A stretch of 39,262 nt of DNA from Citrobacter rodentium NBRC 105723 = DSM 16636 (GCF_021278985.1 NZ_CP082834.1:1-39262); one strand, 5' to 3'; shown: positions 1-6,742, counted from the first letter of the stretch. Notes: a model not told the origin generated them from the sequence alone. Numbers and translations are program-made.

Positions 1-59
1 GTCACTAATCCAATTCAGATTCATAGAGAATCCATAACGAATCCGAGTTGAATCTAAAA

Positions 60-212
60 AAGTTATCCACAGCCTGTGGATAAAAAAGTTATCCACACTA
101 AATCTGTCCCTAGTTGACCATAAATCTGTCCCCTTTTAACCATAAATCTGTCCCCTGATAAAAACGCAAATAACCATAAATCTGTCCCCTTTTAACCATA
201 AATCTGTCCCTA
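60..212. other. Replication origin: DnaA boxes and iterons
   Basis: Three perfect DnaA boxes are seen: TTATCCACA at 63-71 and 89-97, and its complement TGTGGATAA at 75-83. They are followed by five copies of the core AAATCTGTCCC at 100-110, 122-132, 144-154, 178-188 and 200-210. Spacing is 22 bp except one 34-bp step, so the repeats are 22-bp iterons. A sixth core lies at 39124-39134. This is the usual build of an iteron plasmid origin served by a Rep_3-type initiator, which is encoded at 38019-39026. Binding of that Rep to these repeats is inferred from position and family. Confidence 0.9.
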
Positions 213-239
213 GTTAGCATTACAATTAATTGAAAAACA

Positions 240-1128
240 AAAGAAAAAACGGCCCTGAAAAAGGAAATATTATATGTAACATAGGAGTGATCTATCTTTT
301 AGAAAAAAGAAATTAGAAAAAAAGAATAGAGCGCATTGTGAATTTTTTGAGTTGAAATCAGCAAAATCACAAGATGAGGTCAGACCAGAGCGTACGGATT
401 CATATGCTGCATCGAAGACATTCCGCTTCCTCGCTCACTAACTCGCTACGCTCGGTCGTTCGACTGCGGCGAGCGGAGTCATTTCTCACATATCGCTGGT
501 AATTCTGTTGTTGTTCCTTCGGTGATGAGTCGCTTGATAGCCTCTAAAACACGCTCAGACGCACGAAACGGGGTTTAAATGCCCTTCAGGCATGAGAGGC
601 GCGAAAAACGCTTACAGAGGCTTTCTGTTCATCAGAATCTGATCCTGTGAAGACCGAGAAAGTTCTCATGTTTAGTCACAACCTGAATATTTCATTCCGA
701 GGGCGGTTTAATATAACTAACTGATTTTATTGAATACTATGAAAGAGTTCTTTTAATTATGATCCTCATTTTGCTAACCGAGGATCTTCTCATATTTCAA
801 TAAAATACCTTTAATATCAACATGATATGTTCTTTTGCCAATTGATTTATGTGACCACATCATTTCAACGATACATAAATCAACAGATCCAGTAATGCCC
901 CCTCCCCAAAATGACACAGAGAAGCCCTGAATCGCGCTCTGCCGCTTCGTTCGGTACAACCATGAGGGAAACCATGCAAAATAAAAAAAATCACTTAGAA
1001 CGCGTTACAGAGCGTTTTAAGGCGATGTCGGAAAGAGCCATATCTCACCTGTTCTGATGTTTTTTAATAAGCACTTTTAAGAGTGCTTTTAAAGATGCTA
1101 TTATGCCAATGAGACAAGCGGAGGGCTT
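240..1128. other. 889-bp stretch without a convincing gene
   Basis: No well-supported gene is seen. Positions 420-476 resemble the segment beside the ColE1/pMB1 origin (CGCTCACT-ACTCGCT-CGCTCGGTCGTTCG-CTGCGGCGAGCGG). A small minus-strand reading frame at 774-959 has only a TTG start and no clear ribosome binding site. A 31-codon plus-strand frame at 962-1057 begins with ATG but is too short to judge. The stretch from 240 to 420 is AT-rich and may belong to the origin. Confidence 0.5.
1069..1104 (+). promoter_or_regulatory. Promoter and operator of the RelB/RelE operon
   Basis: The dyad AAGCACT (1069-1075) / AGTGCTT (1082-1088) overlaps a weak -35 (TTTAAG, 1076-1081). A good -10 (TATTAT, 1099-1104) follows after 17 bp. 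This is the expected place for an operator bound by the antitoxin or toxin-antitoxin complex. Autoregulation is known for the family and inferred here. Confidence 0.55.
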
Positions 1129-1380
1129 ATGAGCTATCAAATTCTGACAACCACAGCGGCCAGTATTACTGACCTGAAAAAAAATCCTATGGGAACCGTA
1201 GCTGAAGGTGAAGGGGACGCTGTTGCGATCCTGAACCGAAACGAACCGGCGTTCTATTGCGTTCCACCAAAACTTTACGCCTACTATCGGGAACTCGCTG
1301 AAGATGCTGAGTTAAACGCTGTTGCTGATGAGCGCATGAAAAACCCGGAAATTGTGAAGGTTAACCTGGATGACCTATGA
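1129..1380 (+). CDS. RelB/StbD-like antitoxin
   Basis: An 83-residue antitoxin of the Phd/YefM-RelB type found in StbDE systems. The N-terminal half (TTTAASITDLKKNP, then AVAILNRNEPAFYCVPP at about 30-46) matches the DNA-binding, dimer-forming fold. The acidic C-terminal tail would wrap the toxin. An AGCGGAGGGCTT ribosome site precedes the ATG. The end overlaps the toxin start by 11 bp, the usual arrangement that couples translation and keeps antitoxin in excess. The operon probably represses itself through the dyad at 1069-1088. Its likely role is plasmid maintenance by post-segregational killing. Confidence 0.85.
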   Translation: MSYQILTTTAASITDLKKNPMGTVAEGEGDAVAILNRNEPAFYCVPPKLYAYYRELAEDAELNAVADERMKNPEIVKVNLDDL

Positions 1381-1651
1381 ACTGGCTTTTGACCGCAGAG
1401 CACTGAAGGAATGGCAGAAACTCGGCCACACCATCCGTGAACAATTCAAAAAGAAACTGGCAGAACGGCTGGAAAATCCACGCGTACCCGCAGCCCGGTT
1501 ACATGGTCATGCTGATCGCTATAAAATCAAACTTCGTGCATCTGGCTACAGACTTGTATATCAAGTCATTGATGAGAAAGTCGTTTTACTTGTTATTGCC
1601 GTTGGAAGAAGGGAAAGCAGCGAAGTCTATCAGATCGCAGATATGCGCTGA
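1370..1651 (+). CDS. RelE/StbE-like mRNA-cleaving toxin
   Basis: A 93-residue RelE-superfamily toxin. It opens with the family pattern YELAFDRRALKEWQKL and continues with RLHGHADRYKIKLRASGYRL at about 42-61. It ends in VVLLVIAVGRRESSEVY. These carry the basic residues (K and R around 52-59, R80-R81) used by RelE-type enzymes to cut mRNA in the ribosomal A site. The start ATG lies inside the end of the antitoxin gene. Length matches StbE/RelE proteins (about 90-95 residues), so it looks intact. The pair should stabilise the plasmid. Confidence 0.88.
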   Translation: MTYELAFDRRALKEWQKLGHTIREQFKKKLAERLENPRVPAARLHGHADRYKIKLRASGYRLVYQVIDEKVVLLVIAVGRRESSEVYQIADMR

Positions 1652-1674
1652 ATTTTTTAGAGAGTGTTGTGGAA

Positions 1675-2024
1675 ATGGCATATGACGAAAATGTGAAGTC
1701 GCAGAAAAATCATTATCCGGCAGCCGTTGAGCACAACGCCGCCATGATTGAAGAACTACGTGCAGATCCTGATTATGCAAATGCTTATCTTGCTAATGCC
1801 CTGGAAGAAATAAACGAGCCTGGTGGTTTAGGTGGTTTTCTTGTTGCGCTACGTCAGGTAATCGAGGCGCGAGGGGGATTTCCGAAGCTGCCAGGAAATC
1901 TGGCCTTGCCCGTCAGAGTATTTACCGCGCATTATCCCCCAACGGTAACCCGACCATCACAACGCTTGCACAACTTACATCGGTAGCCGGATTACAGTTC
2001 ACTCTCAGTAAATCCAGCCACTAA
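1675..2024 (+). pseudogene. Frameshifted HigA-like addiction-module regulator
   Basis: The frame starts at ATG 1675 (a GTG at 1669 is also possible). It encodes a HigA-type antidote N-terminus with ALEEINEPGGLGGFLVALRQV then IEARGG. At the G-run near 1870-1880 the frame is lost. One base shifted, the helix-turn-helix continues as SEAARKSGLARQSIYRALSP, then NGNPTITTLAQLTSVAGL, to a stop at 2022-2024. So a single base has been lost from the G run, or there is a sequencing error. As written, the original frame runs to 1986 and lacks the DNA-binding helices. It follows the RelBE pair by 24 bp and was probably a third gene of that operon or the remnant of another module. Confidence 0.8.
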
Positions 2025-2112
2025 TCTCTCCAGTTCCCCTAAGCGGGGAATTTCCATGCCATCAAAACCGCAGTTATCCCGCCCGACGTTCACCTGTATT
2101 TAATCGGCAAAT

Positions 2113-2160
2113 CGTACAATTGCGTACTGGTAATAGTTTAATGGTGTGTATTAATACACA
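2113..2160. repeat. Inverted partial copy of the parA promoter region
   Basis: Positions 2113-2153 match the reverse complement of 34795-34835 at 38 of 41 bases. The block ends in the perfect palindrome TGTGTATTAATACACA (2145-2160), the same 16 bp found at 34859-34874 just upstream of parA. It is either a second partition-protein binding site or the remnant of an older partition locus. Confidence 0.85.
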
Positions 2161-2186
2161 TCCAAAGGCGATGCGATAGATGCGTG

Positions 2187-2222
2187 TGTTAATGCTAATG
2201 TATGCATACATTAGCATTAACA
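2187..2222. repeat. Perfect 36-bp palindrome
   Basis: The 18-base half TGTTAATGCTAATGTATG is followed directly by its complement, with no unpaired centre (around 2204/2205). It lies 18 bp before the first 420-bp repeat. It could be a multi-dimer operator, a cruciform site, or a joint left by an inverted duplication. Confidence 0.85.
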
Positions 2223-2240
2223 TAGAGCAGATTCTGGCGC

Positions 2241-2660
2241 GTTGCGCCCGTAGCTCGCTGACGCTCACACGCGCAGTACAGCGCCCCGCCATGCTGCAAT
2301 GCACCAGGGCGGGGTAAACTCGCTTGCGCTCGCGCTAACTGCGGCATTCTGCGGCGCAAATCAGCATAATCATAGCCTGCTGGTCAGTTGGGCTTTGCAG
2401 GGTGAAGGGATGTCCTGTGCGCCCTGGTACGTTCATCAGCGGCTGCGCCGCGCTTCGGGGCGATGTGGCTCCTGTGCTGCCCTGGTATTTTCGTTCGCCC
2501 CTTCCATCCGCTTACGCGGATTAAAAAACGTGATAACAATCACTTATCGAGTAAAAAAACGGGAGAACACTTGCAGGTGCGACTTGAAAGTCGTATTATT
2601 GTTTCATCGAAAGGGGAATGGCCCCTCTCACAATAGCCCAGCAGGGCAGGAGATTTAAAA
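2241..2660 (+). repeat. 420-bp promoter-bearing repeat, copy 1
   Basis: Identical base for base to 4321-4740. It is GC-rich and hairpin-rich in its first 280 bp, then carries a promoter and a ribosome site (GCAGGAGATTT) just before the J-domain gene. The layout recalls the CUP (conserved upstream) elements of the leading region of IncN plasmid pKM101: long identical upstream blocks that bring several leading-region genes under one repressor. Homology to CUP is suggested from memory of the organisation and was not tested by alignment. Confidence 0.9.
2571..2599 (+). promoter_or_regulatory. Promoter with internal dyad operator (repeat copy 1)
   Basis: A -35 TTGCAG (2571-2576), a 17-bp spacer and a -10 TATTAT (2594-2599) are seen. 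The spacer holds the dyad CGACTT-GA-AAGTCG (2580-2593), placed where a bound repressor would block RNA polymerase. The same element is at 4651-4679 in copy 2. Confidence 0.65.
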
Positions 2661-2661
2661 A

Positions 2662-3177
2662 ATGAATATCCAGGAAGCATTAAACGTTTTTGGATTATCC
2701 GGCGAATTAACTGAAAAAGATATCAAAGCAGCATACAGAAAAGCCGCTTTAAAATATCATCCAGATCGTAACCCGTTAGGGGCTGAACTGATGAAAGCGG
2801 TAAATGCAGCTTTTGATGTATTGATGGCAAATATTGATAAAATAAATCAGTTCCAGAGCACTGATGAACATGCACGATATAATTACGGTGATGACCTGGA
2901 AAAAGTATTAAATGTTCTTTCTGGTTTATCTGGTCTGGTATTTGAAGTGATAGGTAACTGGGTCTGGATTAGTGGAGAAACCCTTACACATAAGGAAACT
3001 TTGAAAGAAATCGGGTGTAAATGGGCGGCAAAGAAAAAACAATGGTTTTATCGTCCAGACGAACATAAAAGTTACTGGAATCGTGAAGAACACACGATAG
3101 AAGAAATCCGCGCAAAATACGGTACAACCGGACAGCGCAGGGCGACAGGGTGGCAACGCGTGGAAACCAGAGCGTAA
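2662..3177 (+). CDS. J-domain (DnaJ-like) protein
   Basis: A 171-residue protein. Residues 1-60 form a J domain with the diagnostic HPD tripeptide at 33-35 (KYHPDRNP), which stimulates the ATPase of an Hsp70 partner such as DnaK. There is no Gly/Phe region or zinc finger. The C-terminal part (about 93-150) instead has WVWISGETLTHKETLKEIG followed by WAAKKKQWFYRP, a module I recognise from leading-region plasmid genes but cannot name. The gene is expressed from the first 420-bp repeat with a GCAGGAG site. It lies in the probable leading region and may help recruit host chaperones during plasmid establishment; that role is inferred. Confidence 0.8.
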   Translation: MNIQEALNVFGLSGELTEKDIKAAYRKAALKYHPDRNPLGAELMKAVNAAFDVLMANIDKINQFQSTDEHARYNYGDDLEKVLNVLSGLSGLVFEVIGNWVWISGETLTHKETLKEIGCKWAAKKKQWFYRPDEHKSYWNREEHTIEEIRAKYGTTGQRRATGWQRVETRA

Positions 3178-3183
3178 CCAGAA

Positions 3184-3250
3184 CGGGGGCGAGAAGCCCC
3201 CGATATTATAGCCAGCCCGTCTTTTGGGGCATCGAACCCAAAAAGACGGG
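3184..3250. other. Two strong hairpins between leading-region genes
   Basis: The first is CGGGGGC / GCCCCCG with loop GAGAA (3184-3202). The second has CCCGTCTTTT (3216-3225) pairing with AAAAGACGGG (3241-3250). Neither is followed by a T run, so a simple terminator is unlikely. They might set mRNA stability or fold in single-stranded DNA during transfer. Confidence 0.6.
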
Positions 3251-3281
3251 AACAGCAGCCACGTAGCAAAAAGGGAAACAG

Positions 3282-3824
3282 ATGAACTCTTTTTTTGAAC
3301 AATATCACCCTGTCTTTGAAGTTGTCTGCCGTATCCTGGGGAACGGCTGGCGCGTGAACAAACTTGATGATTGTTCGTCTCGTATAAAACTGACGTCACC
3401 GCAGTTTAAAAATTACTCTGTGCATATTCGGATGGAAAAAGGCCGGTTTTCTGTTGTGGGGAGTGTGGATAGTCGCTCCTGGCGTAGTCCGCATCATGTT
3501 TGCACGTTATCCAGAAAACGGAATCCCGTTGATATTGCAGCCGATATCGAGCGAAAAATTCTGGTAAATGCTTCGCAGGAGGTGTTACAGGCGATTGAGT
3601 ATGAGAAACACCAGGTGGAAAAAAAGGACGAAATTCTGATCCTGAAAGGTATGTTATCGCAACTTGTCCAGCTTGAAAGCTGGTATGGGGCATTGATAGG
3701 CTTTAAAGCTGAAAACGGATTGAACGGTAAAGTCACCGAACAGGGCGACAGTTATGATTTACAGATTCGGGGCTTGAGTATAGATCAACTTGTTAAAATT
3801 ACAGGGTATTTGAAACAGTTATGA
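3282..3824 (+). CDS. Unknown leading-region protein
   Basis: A soluble 180-residue protein that I do not recognise. It starts MNSFFEQYHPVFEVVCRILG. A central basic stretch follows (about 55-85), then a helical part rich in E, K and Q from about 95, with no membrane segment or signal peptide. An AAAGGGAAACAG ribosome site precedes the ATG. Its stop overlaps the next start (ATGA), so it is translated together with the 83-residue protein at 3821. Operon position after the J-domain gene suggests a role in establishment in the recipient, but nothing in the sequence shows a function. Confidence 0.65.
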   Translation: MNSFFEQYHPVFEVVCRILGNGWRVNKLDDCSSRIKLTSPQFKNYSVHIRMEKGRFSVVGSVDSRSWRSPHHVCTLSRKRNPVDIAADIERKILVNASQEVLQAIEYEKHQVEKKDEILILKGMLSQLVQLESWYGALIGFKAENGLNGKVTEQGDSYDLQIRGLSIDQLVKITGYLKQL

Positions 3825-4072
3825 GAAAAAATAAAGGTGATGTGACTTATTTTCTTGAAAAAGAAGGTGACAATTACAGGCTTACAAAAAGGATAAAAGC
3901 CAGAACAAATGTTAAAATCGGGAACAAAACTACGAAAATTACATTGTATGATGCCGTACTGAATGAGAATGAATTACAACATATTGATTTTACGTGTGCC
4001 GGATTAAGGGAAGACGATGAGACGCCAGTTAAGAATTTAATTAAGGAGTTTATGTTAAATGAAACCCGATAA
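3821..4072 (+). CDS. Unknown small protein in leading-region operon
   Basis: An 83-residue protein that I do not recognise. The N-terminal half is basic (RKNKGDVTYFLEK, then RLTKRIKARTNVKIGNKTTK) and the C-terminal half acidic. It overlaps the gene before it by 4 bp and the helix-turn-helix gene after it by 14 bp, so the three are translationally coupled. Size and charge would suit a DNA- or RNA-binding or anti-restriction accessory protein, but no motif is visible. Confidence 0.6.
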   Translation: MRKNKGDVTYFLEKEGDNYRLTKRIKARTNVKIGNKTTKITLYDAVLNENELQHIDFTCAGLREDDETPVKNLIKEFMLNETR

Positions 4073-4286
4073 TACACCTGAAAATGTAAAAAAATTACGT
4101 TTAAAAGCAGGATTAACACAGAAAGAATGCAGTCATATTTATGGTGTTGGGCTAAGAACCTGGCAGAAAAAAGAGGAGGTTAATACTCAAAACAGTCAAA
4201 GTCTGTCACTGGTTGAGTTTGAGTTTCTTTTGTTACTTGCAGGAGAACATCCTGAATACGTGCTCTGCAAAAGGGAGTCAAAATAA
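4059..4286 (+). CDS. Small helix-turn-helix (XRE-like) regulator
   Basis: A 75-residue protein. Residues 10-38 (VKKLRLKAGLTQKECSHIYG, then VGLRTWQKKE) form a Cro/CI-type helix-turn-helix. The rest has little room beyond a short dimer helix. The ribosome site AAGGAG lies within the end of the previous gene. It is the only evident DNA-binding regulator between the two identical 420-bp repeats, so it is a reasonable candidate repressor of the dyad operator in both, like ArdK for the CUP elements of pKM101. That link is inference only. Confidence 0.75.
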   Translation: MKPDNTPENVKKLRLKAGLTQKECSHIYGVGLRTWQKKEEVNTQNSQSLSLVEFEFLLLLAGEHPEYVLCKRESK

Positions 4287-4320
4287 AATGACCTGTGATG
4301 GTTTTATATTAGTACCTGGA

Positions 4321-4740
4321 GTTGCGCCCGTAGCTCGCTGACGCTCACACGCGCAGTACAGCGCCCCGCCATGCTGCAATGCACCAGGGCGGGGTAAACT
4401 CGCTTGCGCTCGCGCTAACTGCGGCATTCTGCGGCGCAAATCAGCATAATCATAGCCTGCTGGTCAGTTGGGCTTTGCAGGGTGAAGGGATGTCCTGTGC
4501 GCCCTGGTACGTTCATCAGCGGCTGCGCCGCGCTTCGGGGCGATGTGGCTCCTGTGCTGCCCTGGTATTTTCGTTCGCCCCTTCCATCCGCTTACGCGGA
4601 TTAAAAAACGTGATAACAATCACTTATCGAGTAAAAAAACGGGAGAACACTTGCAGGTGCGACTTGAAAGTCGTATTATTGTTTCATCGAAAGGGGAATG
4701 GCCCCTCTCACAATAGCCCAGCAGGGCAGGAGATTTAAAA
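4321..4740 (+). repeat. 420-bp promoter-bearing repeat, copy 2
   Basis: Identical to 2241-2660 over the whole 420 bp; identity stops one base outside on both sides. It carries the same promoter (TTGCAG 4651-4656, TATTAT 4674-4679), operator dyad (4660-4673) and ribosome site. The A of the next gene's ATG is its last base. Recombination between the copies would delete 2,080 bp with four genes. Confidence 0.9.
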
Positions 4741-5039
4741 TGAAATGCTCATCTGTTTTTACTTCAACCACTAATCATGTTTTCACATTCGAACGAGTAA
4801 CGCTTTGCACTATTATCCTTATGCATAAGGATACGGGACAACAGTATGTTGTCATATTTACTGATAACAATAAAATTCGTGACTATAAAACCGGAATTGT
4901 TCCTCAGTTTGGCGAACTTAAGCAGAGTGATGTTGATTTAGTCCTTTTCTACAGGGACGAATATGAAAAATATTTTGATTCGCTAAAAGATGGCGATGAA
5001 TGCTTGAGTTTTAAAGATTTTATTGAGTGCCTTCGTTAA
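4740..5039 (+). CDS. Unknown small protein under the second 420-bp repeat
   Basis: A 99-residue soluble protein that I do not recognise. The start is ATG 4740, nine bases after GCAGGAG at the end of the repeat; no other start uses that site. It has a beta-rich N-terminus (VFTFERVTLCTIILMHK) and an acidic C-terminus (YRDEYEKYFDSLKDGDE). It shares promoter and leader exactly with the J-domain gene, so the two should be expressed at the same time, probably early after entry of the plasmid. Confidence 0.65.
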   Translation: MKCSSVFTSTTNHVFTFERVTLCTIILMHKDTGQQYVVIFTDNNKIRDYKTGIVPQFGELKQSDVDLVLFYRDEYEKYFDSLKDGDECLSFKDFIECLR

Positions 5040-5130
5040 GCATTATAAATGCAGGGGGGAACCCTGCATTTTCTGGAAATTTCAATATTGATTCTGAAAT
5101 TGTCTATTAACATCAATGCAAGGGAAATTC

Positions 5131-5481
5131 ATGAAAACGTTAAAACAAGCCGCAATGCAGTTTGCATCTGATCTGCGTAATAATCGCTGTTTTAAAGCTG
5201 CTTATAATGATGCTCTGTTAGAGCTTGATCGGGAAGATTTAAACGCCATTGTACAATGCACATTTCTTTTTGAGCCAAAACGAACATTAGCCGAACTTGA
5301 TAAATTAATTAAAAAGATAGAAGTAGAAGAAGATTATGAGTTTTGTGTATCCCTTGATAAAGGGAATGGATTACACGAAGTCAGAACATTTAAAAGTGAG
5401 CGTGAGGCGTTGGATGCTTATCGCATTTTGACCCTTTACGGATACACAGTAACTATAGAAAAGAAGGAGGGTAATGACTGA
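5131..5481 (+). CDS. Unknown small helical protein
   Basis: A 116-residue soluble protein. I chose ATG 5131, preceded by AAGGGA, over an in-frame ATG at 5116 with no ribosome site. The first 45 residues are helical (LKQAAMQFASDLRNNRCFKA), the middle is charged (about 60-75), and the end (ALDAYRILTLYGYTVTIEKK) looks like a small alpha/beta fold. No known domain is recognised. The gene ends just before a 12-bp hairpin at 5493-5522. Confidence 0.65.
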   Translation: MKTLKQAAMQFASDLRNNRCFKAAYNDALLELDREDLNAIVQCTFLFEPKRTLAELDKLIKKIEVEEDYEFCVSLDKGNGLHEVRTFKSEREALDAYRILTLYGYTVTIEKKEGND

Positions 5482-5492
5482 CTATTCAAGGT

Positions 5493-5522
5493 GTGATCAG
5501 GTTGTTCCACCAACCTGATCAC
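5493..5522 (+). terminator. Perfect 12-bp hairpin
   Basis: GTGATCAGGTTG (5493-5504) pairs with CAACCTGATCAC (5511-5522) around TTCCAC. No T run follows, so it may act as an mRNA-stabilising or Rho-assisted end rather than a simple terminator. Confidence 0.55.
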
Positions 5523-5556
5523 GTTATCGACAATCAAAACTGAATGAGGTTTTTAA

Positions 5557-5694
5557 ATGTCAACGCAGCAGATCGTACAGCTTGCTGATTCCCTTGTCAA
5601 AGGCTGGGAAACCAGAATCCCGGCAATGAAATTTAGTGAATGGGATCAATTCCGGTGGTGGTTAAACTACCTGCAAGGGTATGAAATGTTTTAA
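5557..5694 (+). CDS. 45-residue small protein
   Basis: A complete short frame with ATG 5557, a GAGG ribosome site eight bases upstream, and a stop at 5692-5694 followed at once by a rho-independent terminator. The peptide is rich in aromatic residues near its end (WDQFRWWLNYLQGYEMF). It is not a membrane protein by composition. Its position between hairpin 5493-5522 and terminator 5701-5730 supports a real gene. Function unknown. Confidence 0.55.
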   Translation: MSTQQIVQLADSLVKGWETRIPAMKFSEWDQFRWWLNYLQGYEMF

Positions 5695-5700
5695 ATAAAA

Positions 5701-5730
5701 AAAGGGGCTTTCTGCCCCCTTTGTATTTTT
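5701..5730 (+). terminator. Rho-independent terminator of the leading-region genes
   Basis: AAAGGGG (5701-5707) pairs with CCCCTTT (5716-5722), followed by GTATTTTTT. It separates the leading-region genes from the HicAB operon. Confidence 0.8.
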
Positions 5731-5763
5731 TGACAAAAATGCTATGTGTAACTATAATTAGTT
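5730..5763 (+). promoter_or_regulatory. Consensus promoter and operator of hicAB
   Basis: A perfect sigma-70 promoter: TTGACA (5730-5735), 17 bp, TATAAT (5753-5758). The dyad AACTA-TAAT-TAGTT (5750-5763) covers the -10 box, so a bound HicB or HicAB complex would shut the promoter. Confidence 0.85.
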
Positions 5764-5786
5764 GCATATCTATAGGGGATGGATTT

Positions 5787-6035
5787 ATGGGGAAAACAGA
5801 TAAGCTACTGGCAAAGTTTTTAAACAGTAAAAAAACGTTTGAATGGGATGAACTGGTCGTTTTGTTTTCCTCTTTGGGATATGTCAAAAAGGAAATGCAG
5901 GGGTCAAGAGTGCGGTTTTTCAATGCTGAAATCAATCACACCATATTAATGCATCGTCCACATCCGGAAAGTTATATCAAAGGTGGTACGCTGAAAGCAA
6001 TTAAACAGAATCTGAAAGAGGCTGGATTATTATGA
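5787..6035 (+). CDS. hicA: HicA-like mRNA interferase toxin
   Basis: An 82-residue toxin; ATG 5787 is used, with GGGGATGG upstream. The core GSRVRFFNAE followed by HTILMHRPHP and GGTLKAIKQNLKEAGL is the HicA double-stranded-RNA-binding-like fold. Here GSR stands where many members have GSH, so the nuclease residue may be one of the later His. HicA cuts mRNA and tmRNA; HicB neutralises it. Stop and hicB start overlap (ATGA). The promoter upstream is perfect, as expected for a self-repressed module. Confidence 0.85.
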   Translation: MGKTDKLLAKFLNSKKTFEWDELVVLFSSLGYVKKEMQGSRVRFFNAEINHTILMHRPHPESYIKGGTLKAIKQNLKEAGLL

Positions 6036-6379
6036 AACATTTAAAATATAAAGGATATTTAGGCACGGTTGAACCCGATTTTGAAAATAATGTCCTGTAT
6101 GGAAAACTGGCGTTTATTCGGGACCTGGTAACTTATGAGGCTTCTACATTAGCTGAACTGGAACAGGAGTTTAAAACATCTGTTGATCTGTATTTACAGT
6201 CTTGTGTGGAGGATGGAAAGGAACCTGATACCCCGTTTAAAGGCGTGTTTAACGTCAGGCTTGATCCAGAACTGCATCGTCGGGTAGCAGAAATGGCGAT
6301 GGAAGAAGACTTATCGTTGAATGCCTTTGTTAATAAGGCTCTGGAAAAAGAAGTCAGCAATCATCGCGCAGGGGCTTAA
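6032..6379 (+). CDS. hicB: HicB-like antitoxin
   Basis: A 115-residue antitoxin. The N-terminal part (YKGYLGTVEPDFENNVLYGK, then FIRDLVTYEASTLAELEQEF) is the degenerate RNase H-like domain that binds HicA. The C-terminal part (FNVRLDPELHRRVAEMAMEE, then LSLNAFVNKALEKEV) is an Arc-type ribbon-helix-helix DNA-binding domain that would bind 5750-5763. Start overlaps hicA by 4 bp. The gene ends in the loop of its own terminator. Confidence 0.9.
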   Translation: MKHLKYKGYLGTVEPDFENNVLYGKLAFIRDLVTYEASTLAELEQEFKTSVDLYLQSCVEDGKEPDTPFKGVFNVRLDPELHRRVAEMAMEEDLSLNAFVNKALEKEVSNHRAGA

Positions 6380-6395
6380 TTGCCCTTGTTTTTTT
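6371..6395 (+). terminator. Terminator of hicAB
   Basis: GGGGC and GCCC flank the stop codon and are followed by TTGTTTTTTT. The hicB stop codon lies in the loop, so ribosome release would let the hairpin form. Confidence 0.65.
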
Positions 6396-6640
6396 ATGCC
6401 CTGTAAGGGCATGGGAGGCGCTTTGCGCCGGAAGCCCCGCAGCGCAGCGAGGACTTAAAAAGCGTTACGGCTGAAGCCGTAACAATTCCCAGCCCTGTCA
6501 GGCCTGTTTTTTCTTTCACAAATCTATCAGCTATACATTTGCCAGATGGTCGAAGACGAAAGAACCTTTCAGCAACGAAATCTGGACATATGCAGCGACG
6601 ATTTTATAGCCAGGCACAGTGCCACATATGGTACAATCAA
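6396..6640. other. Probable oriT region
   Basis: Gene-free DNA directly upstream of the relaxosome genes, where related MOBP systems have oriT. It holds three inverted repeats: ATGCCC/GGGCAT (6396-6412), GGCGC/GCGCC (6417-6429) and GTTACGGC/GCCGTAAC (6464-6483). I cannot place the nic site. The call rests on position and dyads only. Confidence 0.5.
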
Positions 6641-6729
6641 TGCAGGATAGACAATCATGGTCAAAATGTTAACATTTTATCCATGATTGTCCAAAAACGA
6701 TGTTTTTGCCTGTGCCTGCCGCAGGCTCT
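6638..6729. repeat. 92-bp inverted repeat, arm 1, before the relaxosome genes
   Basis: Exactly the reverse complement of 37431-37522. It contains a 42-bp dyad (6650-6691) built on GACAATCATGG / CCATGATTGTC with a perfect AAAATGTTAACATTTT centre. Next come AAAAAC-GAT-GTTTTT and GCCTG-CCG-CAGGC hairpins. It ends 13 bp before the taxA-like start codon. The second arm sits the same way before the minus-strand gene starting at 37413, so it is probably a shared promoter/operator and mRNA leader. Confidence 0.9.
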
Positions 6730-6742
6730 GTTGGGGTGAGTT

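Noticed and set aside
774..959. 61-residue minus-strand frame
   Set aside because: Only a TTG start, no ribosome site, no recognisable family.
2299..4738. Two identical 119-residue open frames (2299-2658 and 4379-4738)
   Set aside because: They lie inside the 420-bp noncoding repeats across promoter and operator, lack ribosome sites and have no protein-like composition.
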